Positions 7,816 through 12,626 of a stretch of 12,626 nucleotides of DNA are shown piece after piece. A program made the position numbers and the translations under genes. This DNA comes from Amylibacter sp. (GTDB lineage: Bacteria > Pseudomonadota > Alphaproteobacteria > Rhodobacterales > Rhodobacteraceae). Every line of letters begins with the position of its first letter. Position 1 is the stretch's first letter. The stretch lies in assembly GCA_030625465.1 (NCBI GenBank), contig DAOUQS010000030.1, forward strand, positions 1 through 12,626. The letters are read 5' to 3'. The notes beneath the pieces are model-generated. The model worked only from the letters and a program-made list of their open reading frames with translations, did not search any database and was not told where the DNA came from.

Positions 7816-7817
7816 AT
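7785..7817 (+). terminator. Strong intrinsic terminator after sodB
   Basis: AAAACCCCGTCGG (7785-7797) pairs over all 13 positions (one G-U) with CCGGCGGGGTTTT (7802-7814) around a TTTA loop. The GC-rich core is followed by a T-run, the textbook Rho-independent arrangement; the A-run on the 5' side means it could also act on the opposite strand. Confidence 0.9.
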
Positions 7818-7831
7818 TTGGGCCTTATCGC

Positions 7832-7860
7832 TGGACATGCCGGATAGCTGTGCGCATAGT
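7832..7860 (+). promoter_or_regulatory. Candidate promoter of the exported-protein gene
   Basis: TGGACA (7832-7837), a 17-base spacer and CATAGT (7855-7860) fit a sigma-70-like pattern, just after the sodB terminator and about 30 bases before the start at 7891. Visual match only. Confidence 0.35.
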
Positions 7861-7890
7861 TGCCCCCGTGTCCAACACGAAAGCTGAATT

Positions 7891-8451
7891 ATGACCAAAT
7901 TAATTATTTCTGTATTTTGCCGCTTACTCGGCGCACTGGCTTTGATGCTGCCAGCCTCGCTTGCCTTGGCCGATATGCCTTTGACCTACAAGGACGGGAA
8001 CCGTGCGTTGTTTACGGTTAGCACGCCTGATTTCTGGACTGTAAGGGTGGGGGGCATGCGCGAATTGGCTGGCCCCGATCTTGCCTCGCGTGAAGTGGCA
8101 CGGGTGATCGGTATGCATCCGGTCAGCGAGCCGCGTGTCTGGGTCGGGTTCGTATCCCCGCAAGGTGTACGCAATTTCGATGAAGCAGCTGCCTATTTAC
8201 GTGAAATAGGTCTGTTTCTGGTCAAGGACGCGCAGGTTGACAGCCGCAAATCACACCGCATTGGCGGGTTGCCGGCAAAAAGCATTTCCGGACACGGTAA
8301 TCGCAAAGGTAAAACGGTCAGCTTTACCGCGGTATTTATTGATATGCCGAACGGACGCATGGCTATTTCGGTCACGGTGATGGAAGCCGGAATTGATCCG
8401 GAGATCGTGAAAGATGTAAACGCAATCTACAGCTCGTTCCGGGCAAGATGA
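7891..8451 (+). CDS. Exported protein of unknown function
   Basis: A 186-residue protein I cannot assign to a named family. It has a clear Sec signal peptide: a hydrophobic stretch to about residue 25 ending in SLALA-DM, so cleavage is likely after A27. The mature part begins with LTYKDGNRALFTV and has a mixed alpha/beta pattern, including IGGLPAKSISGHGNRKGK (123-140) and a closing VNAIYSSFR. The layout, with a glycine-containing strand pair near the C-terminus and a final helix, is reminiscent of PsbP/DcrB-like periplasmic proteins, but that is inference. The start codon has only a weak upstream purine stretch (CGAAAGC). The stop region overlaps an ATG of the downstream gene (ATGA), though the better downstream start lies 15 bases on; the two genes are probably co-transcribed. 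Confidence 0.8.
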   Translation: MTKLIISVFCRLLGALALMLPASLALADMPLTYKDGNRALFTVSTPDFWTVRVGGMRELAGPDLASREVARVIGMHPVSEPRVWVGFVSPQGVRNFDEAAAYLREIGLFLVKDAQVDSRKSHRIGGLPAKSISGHGNRKGKTVSFTAVFIDMPNGRMAISVTVMEAGIDPEIVKDVNAIYSSFRAR

Positions 8452-8465
8452 TAAGGGGTCGGGCA

Positions 8466-8828
8466 ATGATTAATCTGCGTAAATACAAAATGGCAATGGC
8501 ACTGGGGGGCGCGTTAATGGCCCTTGCCGCATGTGAGCCAAGTGGTGGCCATGTCAGTGGCGGGGTCTATTACGATTCCATGCTGTGGAATGATTATTAC
8601 TATGGTCACCGCCCGGGTTATCGACCACCACATAACGGTCGACCACCCGAGGCGCGACCGCCGCGTCCGTCCAACCCGATCGAGCCGCCGCGTCCGCAAC
8701 CGCCCTCGGTTAGGCCACCACGCCCGCAACCACCTTCGGCTCGGCCGCCACGCCCACGTCCTCCGGTGGCCCGCCCACTTCCGGCGCGCCCGCCGATACA
8801 CCGGCCTGCGCCAAGCCGGCGCCGCTAA
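8466..8828 (+). CDS. Proline/arginine-rich lipoprotein, function unknown
   Basis: A 120-residue predicted lipoprotein. The signal sequence ends in a lipobox LAAC (residues 20-23), so C23 would be acylated and the protein anchored in the membrane facing the periplasm. A short region with a Tyr/Asp/Trp cluster (35-46, YYDSMLWNDYYY) precedes a tail of low complexity: residues 49-120 contain 30 Pro and 17 Arg and include three near-identical 10-residue repeats. Start choice: AAGGGG (8453-8458) stands 7 bases before the ATG at 8466, while an ATG at 8448 overlaps the upstream stop without a matching site and would place RGRAM before the signal sequence. Such a basic, extended tail could contact peptidoglycan or other anionic polymers; that is speculation. 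Confidence 0.8.
   Translation: MINLRKYKMAMALGGALMALAACEPSGGHVSGGVYYDSMLWNDYYYGHRPGYRPPHNGRPPEARPPRPSNPIEPPRPQPPSVRPPRPQPPSARPPRPRPPVARPLPARPPIHRPAPSRRR
8685..8774 (+). repeat. Three 30-base coding repeats in the lipoprotein tail
   Basis: The repeats encode PPRPQPPSVR, PPRPQPPSAR and PPRPRPPVAR. The DNA copies differ mainly at third codon positions, so the peptide is better conserved than the bases, which argues against a very recent duplication. Confidence 0.75.
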
Positions 8829-8833
8829 AGCTT

Positions 8834-8868
8834 AACGGGCCCGCCGGTTGCAGGCCCGTTGATATTTT
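8834..8868 (+). terminator. Intrinsic terminator between convergent genes
   Basis: AACGGGCC (8834-8841) pairs perfectly with GGCCCGTT (8853-8860) across an 11-base loop, followed by GATATTTT. It ends the lipoprotein transcript; on the other strand the hairpin lies just past the LOG gene stop but lacks a clean U-run. Confidence 0.8.
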
Positions 8869-8897
8869 AGTGTGTCTGGATCGTATTGGGTTTTTAT

Positions 8898-9464
8898 TTA
8901 CGCCTTAGCCAGATCCTGATGCAGCTTGTCCATCAGGGCATCGACCGAGTTGAAATCCTGTAGCAGATCGCGAAATGACGGGTCGGCAAATCCGTTTTCA
9001 ATCTGGTGGTCGATCAGGGTAATCAGCGGATCCCAATAACCGTCTGTATTCAGCAGAAAAATTGGTTTTGAATGCTGGCCAAGTTGCGCCCATGTCAGCA
9101 CCTCGAACAACTCATCCAGTGATCCCGCCCCGCCCGGCAAGGTGATGATGGCATCGGAATTCATGAACATCAGTTTTTTGCGTTCGTGCATATTTTCGGT
9201 GATGATAAACTGTGTCAGGTCGGTTTTGCCAACCTCAAGTGCTAGCAAATGGGTGGGGATAACACCAAAAATGTCGCCGCCTGCCTGTTGGCACGCATTG
9301 GCAACCGCCCCCATTAAACCGACATCGCCCGCGCCATAAACCAAACGCAGGTTGTTTTGCGCCAGTATTTTACCGATTTCGGTGGCACTTTGCATATAAG
9401 CCGGGTTTTTACCTGTGCGTGAGCCACAAAAAACGCAGACTGAGTGTTGTGGTTTTATCGTCAT
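8898..9464 (-). CDS. LOG-family protein (TIGR00730), putative nucleotide 5'-monophosphate phosphoribohydrolase
   Basis: Rossmann-fold protein of the LOG/TIGR00730 family. Characterised members cleave nucleotide 5'-monophosphates, including cytokinin precursors, to base and ribose 5-phosphate. The 188 residues show the N-terminal CVFCGSRTG (10-18), GAGDVGLMGAVANA (45-58), the conserved MHERK (92-96), and the active-site block LPGGAGSLDE (109-118), which has Ser where many members have Thr. The start is ATG at 9464 with AGAGG 7 bases upstream. The same frame stays open far upstream to 10361, but that part is antisense to the LysM gene and has no family similarity. The gene converges on the lipoprotein gene and diverges from the LysM gene. 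Physiological substrate unknown. Confidence 0.94.
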   Translation of the reverse strand: MTIKPQHSVCVFCGSRTGKNPAYMQSATEIGKILAQNNLRLVYGAGDVGLMGAVANACQQAGGDIFGVIPTHLLALEVGKTDLTQFIITENMHERKKLMFMNSDAIITLPGGAGSLDELFEVLTWAQLGQHSKPIFLLNTDGYWDPLITLIDHQIENGFADPSFRDLLQDFNSVDALMDKLHQDLAKA

Positions 9465-9491
9465 GGTGTAGCCTCTAACAAAATTCTGTTT

Positions 9492-9519
9492 TTGATTTGA
9501 TATGGGTTTTATGTAACAT
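9492..9519 (+). promoter_or_regulatory. Candidate promoter of the LysM-protein gene
   Basis: TTGATT (9492-9497) and TAACAT (9514-9519) at 16-base spacing. It overlaps the opposing LOG promoter almost completely. Weaker match than that one. Confidence 0.3.
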
Positions 9520-9524
9520 GTCAA
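9497..9524 (-). promoter_or_regulatory. Candidate promoter of the LOG-family gene
   Basis: On the minus strand a perfect TTGACA (plus-strand 9519-9524) is followed after 16 bases by TATCAA (9497-9502), giving a start near 9490 and a leader of about 26 bases. Confidence 0.5.
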
Positions 9525-9549
9525 AGATGCAGAGCGAAAGGGTAAGAGT

Positions 9550-10806
9550 TTGACAAAATTCACGGGGTCAGGACTGGCAATCGGTGTCGTTGCGGCAACA
9601 GCAATCGCAGCTGTTGTTCTGCTGGTTTCCGTGATGAATGAAAAACCATCCGAAGAAGCGGTGACCGAAACGGTTAGCGTCGCTAAAACCCAGCCATTAC
9701 CGTCAAGCCCGCCGACAGAACCCGCAGTGGAACCTGAAGTTGCGGTCGTGGTCGCGCCAAAGGTTGTAGAAGAACAACCCGCAGTGGTTGAGCCGGTGGC
9801 CGAGGTTGTGGAAACCCAGCCGGAAGCCGTAATCGAACAACCCGCGCCCGTTGTGGAAGCGGTAAAGGAACAGCCTGCACCCGTTGTCGCCCCTGTGAAG
9901 GTCTTGCCTGAAGTTGTTGAAGAAACCACGAAGGTAATAACAAAGATTGCAAAGCCGACCCCTCCTGGTTTTGATCTGGTGCGGATTGATGAAAGTGGCT
10001 CAACCGTTGTGGCGGGCAGGGCGCAAGCCAATGCAAGTGTCAGCATTACTTTGGACGGCAAGGTTATTGCGGATGTGACAGCGGATGCGACCGGTGCCTT
10101 TGTGGCATTGCTGGACATTGTGCCGTCGGATACGCCGCGCGAACTGGGTCTGGTGCATAAGCAGGCCGATGGCAATATCACCGTATCTGCCGATAAGGTT
10201 CTGGTGATGCCGTTCGCGCCCGAAGCTGTCGCAGCCCCGAAACTTGTTGTGGCCAAACCTGATACTGTTGAAGTTATCGCGCCAACTGAAATCGCGCAAA
10301 CACCTGTTGAAAATACAACGCTCGATACCTCTGTGGATGCCCCTGCCGCGACAATCAACAATGGCCTGACGCTTGATACAATCGTCTATGACAACTTAGG
10401 CGATGTGGTCATATCCGGGCGTGGTAGCAGCGATGATTTTGTGCGGATTTATCTGGATAACAAGCCTGCGGATGTGCAAAAAGTGACCAATAACGGCCAG
10501 TGGAAAATAACCTTGTCCGATGTCCCCGAAGGTCTTTACGACTTGCGAGTCGACAGTGTTGACAGTGCCGGTGCGGTAACGGAACGCGTGCAAAGCCCGT
10601 TCAAGCGCGAGCCGACAAAGCTTGTTGCGAATTCTGATGCGCAGCCTTCGAATGTCACCATACAACCGGGCTATACCCTGTGGGCACTGGCAGAAAAACG
10701 TTATGGCAGTGGTGCGCGTTATGTGCAGATATATGATGCCAACCGTGATCGTATCAAAGACCCTGATCTGATCTATCCGGGACAGGTTTTCGATTTGCCA
10801 AACTAA
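9550..10806 (+). CDS. Membrane-anchored LysM peptidoglycan-binding protein with Ig-like modules
   Basis: A 418-residue envelope protein. A single N-terminal membrane anchor (about 9-28) is followed by a long Pro/Val/Glu linker (about 50-135) with a repeated EQPAPVV motif. Two beta-rich modules follow (about 140-220 and 273-350), the second with VVISGRGSSDDFVRIYLDN, resembling bacterial Ig-like folds. A C-terminal LysM domain (about 368-417, with YTLWALAEKRYG and IYPGQVFDLPN) probably binds peptidoglycan. The topology suggests an inner-membrane protein reaching through the periplasm to the cell wall. The start is TTG at 9550: AAAGGG (9537-9542) is 7 bases upstream and no ATG fits before the membrane segment. 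It lies 53 bases before the ABC exporter gene and may be co-transcribed with it. Exact role unknown. Confidence 0.9.
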   Translation: MTKFTGSGLAIGVVAATAIAAVVLLVSVMNEKPSEEAVTETVSVAKTQPLPSSPPTEPAVEPEVAVVVAPKVVEEQPAVVEPVAEVVETQPEAVIEQPAPVVEAVKEQPAPVVAPVKVLPEVVEETTKVITKIAKPTPPGFDLVRIDESGSTVVAGRAQANASVSITLDGKVIADVTADATGAFVALLDIVPSDTPRELGLVHKQADGNITVSADKVLVMPFAPEAVAAPKLVVAKPDTVEVIAPTEIAQTPVENTTLDTSVDAPAATINNGLTLDTIVYDNLGDVVISGRGSSDDFVRIYLDNKPADVQKVTNNGQWKITLSDVPEGLYDLRVDSVDSAGAVTERVQSPFKREPTKLVANSDAQPSNVTIQPGYTLWALAEKRYGSGARYVQIYDANRDRIKDPDLIYPGQVFDLPN

Positions 10807-10859
10807 TACTGGTCAATCCTATCTGCCCGTCCTAAATACAGTGGACAGGAGACATTGTT

Positions 10860-12626
10860 TTGGTATCTATCATCACCCAAACCCACGTTAATAAAGACCA
10901 GGCGAAGAAAGTTATTCGCAAGGTTATACCCTATTTGTGGCCTGCCGATAAATCATGGGTCAAAATCCGCGTTATCCTGTCACTTCTGGCCTTGTTTATT
11001 GGCAAAGCCATCGCGGTGATAACACCGTTTTTCTACAAAGGTGCGGTGGATGCATTAGCCCCTGATCACGGTGAACCCGATACCATATTCATGCTAACAG
11101 CGGGGGCCGTTGGCCTAACCGTGGCTTACGGCGTTATGCGTCTGATGAGTGTCGGCTTTAACCAGTTGCGCGATGTGATCTTTGCCCGCGTGGCACAACG
11201 TGCATTGCGCCAGTTGGCACTGGAAACCTTCCGCCATATCCACCGGATGTCTTTGCGCTATCATATTGACCGCAAAACCGGCGCTTTAAGCCGGATTATC
11301 GAACGTGGCGTCAAGGGTGTTGAATTCCTGCTGCGCTTCATGCTGTTTTCTATCGGCCCGCTGGTTCTGGAACTGATGTTCGTTGGCGGTATCCTGTTTT
11401 ACCTGTTCGATATCTGGTATCTGGCCGTGGTGGTTGTCACCATCGGGCTTTATATCTGGTTCACCTTCAAAGTGACCGAATGGCGGGTGCGTATTCGCAA
11501 GCAAATGAACGACCTTGATGCGGATGCCAACCAGAAAGCAATCGACAGCTTGCTGAACTTTGAAACCGTGAAATATTTCGGTGCCGAAGAACGCGAAGCC
11601 ATGCGTTATGACGAAAGTATGCGTGGCTATGAGGTGGCAGCGCTGCAAACCAACTATACGCTGGGTTTTCTGAATTTCGGCCAGTCGTTTTTTATCACTA
11701 TCGGGCTGATACTGGTCATGGTTATGGCCGCTGTTGGTGTGCAAAACGGCGATATGACTGTCGGCGATTTTGTCATGGTTAACGCCTATATGATCCAGAT
11801 CACCATGCCTCTGAATTTTCTGGGCACGGTCTACCGCGAAATCCGCCAAGCATTGGTTGATATGGGCGAGATGTTTGACCTGCTGGAACAACCTGCCGAA
11901 GTCAAAGACAAGCCCGACGCCAAGGATCTGGTTATTACCGGTGGCGAGGTTGTGTTTGACAACGTCGACTTTGCCTATAATGCCGACCGCCCGATTTTGA
12001 AGGGGTTCAATCTAACCGTGAAACCCGGGCAGACCGTGGCGATTGTCGGCCCGTCGGGATCGGGCAAATCCACTGTCGGGCGTTTGTTGTTCCGGTTCTA
12101 CGATGTTGGCACCGGCGCATTGCGCATTGACGGCCAAGACGTGCGCAACATCACCCAAAGCAGCCTACACGGCCAGATCGGTATCGTGCCACAAGACACA
12201 GTGCTGTTTAACGACACCATCGGTTATAACGTGGCTTACGGGCGCGAAGGCGCCTCACATGATGAGGTTGTTGCGGCGGCAAAAGCCGCCAAAATACATG
12301 ATTTCGTGACCAGCTTGCCTGACGGCTACGATACCACAGTGGGCGAGCGTGGTTTGAAACTGTCGGGGGGCGAAAAGCAACGGGTCGGTATTGCGCGCAC
12401 CTTGCTGAAAAACCCGCCTATTTTACTGTTGGATGAGGCAACCTCGGCGCTGGACACCGAAACCGAACGTGACATTCTAGAAAGTCTGCGCCAGATGGGG
12501 CAGGGGCGTTCGGTGATCACCATCGCGCACCGTCTGTCAACGATTGTTGACGCTGATCTGATCATTGTGCTGGAAGCGGGACACGTGACAGAGCAAGGCA
12601 CCCATGATGAACTTCTGGTGAAAAAC
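10860..12626 (+). CDS. ATM1-type ABC exporter (fused permease and ATPase), C-terminus cut by window edge
   Basis: A half-transporter with fused permease and ATPase domains that would work as a homodimer. The 589 visible residues start at TTG 10860, supported by AGGAG (10847-10851) 8 bases upstream. The permease domain has about six membrane segments (roughly 36-320) and the ATM1/ABCB7 hallmarks NFETVKYFGAEERE (233-246) and LNFGQ (271-275), the latter in the glutathione-contacting region of known ATM1 structures. The ATPase shows Walker A GPSGSGKST (397-405), Q-loop Q445, signature LSGGEKQR (501-508), Walker B with D525/E526, and H557. Mitochondrial relatives export a glutathione-linked sulfur compound; bacterial ones have been tied to heavy-metal/glutathione conjugates. 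Substrate here is inferred. Probably only about 15-30 residues are missing. Confidence 0.94.
   Translation, partial: MVSIITQTHVNKDQAKKVIRKVIPYLWPADKSWVKIRVILSLLALFIGKAIAVITPFFYKGAVDALAPDHGEPDTIFMLTAGAVGLTVAYGVMRLMSVGFNQLRDVIFARVAQRALRQLALETFRHIHRMSLRYHIDRKTGALSRIIERGVKGVEFLLRFMLFSIGPLVLELMFVGGILFYLFDIWYLAVVVVTIGLYIWFTFKVTEWRVRIRKQMNDLDADANQKAIDSLLNFETVKYFGAEEREAMRYDESMRGYEVAALQTNYTLGFLNFGQSFFITIGLILVMVMAAVGVQNGDMTVGDFVMVNAYMIQITMPLNFLGTVYREIRQALVDMGEMFDLLEQPAEVKDKPDAKDLVITGGEVVFDNVDFAYNADRPILKGFNLTVKPGQTVAIVGPSGSGKSTVGRLLFRFYDVGTGALRIDGQDVRNITQSSLHGQIGIVPQDTVLFNDTIGYNVAYGREGASHDEVVAAAKAAKIHDFVTSLPDGYDTTVGERGLKLSGGEKQRVGIARTLLKNPPILLLDEATSALDTETERDILESLRQMGQGRSVITIAHRLSTIVDADLIIVLEAGHVTEQGTHDELLVKN

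Noticed and set aside
7690-7887. A 65-codon frame starting at TTG across the sodB 3' region
   Set aside because: It has no ribosome binding site, runs straight through a strong intrinsic terminator hairpin and its TTG coincides with a promoter-like -35 box.
8898-10361. A 487-codon open frame on the minus strand that includes the LOG gene and continues upstream opposite the LysM gene
   Set aside because: Only the part from ATG 9464 matches the LOG family and it has its own ribosome binding site. The upstream part is a Ser/Thr/Gly-rich shadow produced by the codon bias of the Pro/Val/Ala-rich LysM gene on the other strand.
10807-10859. Short GTCC...GGAC inverted repeat between the LysM gene and the exporter
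   Set aside because: Only four pairs, no U-run; too weak to call a terminator, and the genes may simply be co-transcribed.
1-12626. Search for mobile elements, CRISPR arrays, toxin-antitoxin or defence genes
   Set aside because: No transposase, integrase, regularly spaced repeats or defence-type gene pairs were seen; gene content and codon use look uniform and chromosomal.

Overview
The window looks like chromosomal DNA of an alphaproteobacterium, most likely of the Rhodobacteraceae/Roseobacter group. The grounds are a moderate GC content (low-to-mid 50s percent by eye), the serS-surE-pcm and yajC-secD-secF-Mth938 gene groups, an Fe-type superoxide dismutase, a LOG-family protein beside a LysM protein and an ATM1-type exporter, and a proline/arginine-rich lipoprotein. 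The genus cannot be fixed from this sequence alone. I see no insertion sequence, phage gene, CRISPR array, tRNA or rRNA.

Layout. (1) Positions 1-2644, minus strand: serS (seryl-tRNA synthetase), surE (survival nucleotidase) and pcm (protein-isoaspartate methyltransferase, cut by the window edge), with surE and pcm overlapping by one base. (2) Positions 2645-2869: a divergent regulatory gap with candidate promoters for both sides and a small leader hairpin. (3) Positions 2870-6985, plus strand: yajC, secD and secF (the SecDF-YajC accessory part of the Sec translocon), then a TauE/SafE-type permease directly abutting secF, then a small Mth938-like protein related to the mitochondrial complex I assembly factor NDUFAF3. 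(4) Positions 7063-7665: an Fe superoxide dismutase. (5) Positions 7666-7890: an intergenic region holding a possible short structured RNA ending in a strong intrinsic terminator. (6) Positions 7891-8828: an exported protein of unknown function and a Pro/Arg-rich lipoprotein, then a terminator shared with a convergent gene. (7) Positions 8898-9464, minus: LOG-family (TIGR00730) protein. (8) Positions 9550-12626, plus: a membrane-anchored LysM protein and an ATM1-type ABC exporter truncated by the window end, both starting at TTG with good ribosome binding sites.

Most of the window is housekeeping: translation, protein damage control, Sec export, oxidative stress defence and envelope functions. 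I found no convincing new multi-gene system. The most worthwhile leads are the candidate small RNA behind the superoxide dismutase gene, the uncharacterised exported protein/lipoprotein pair, and the permease sitting between secF and the NDUFAF3-like gene.
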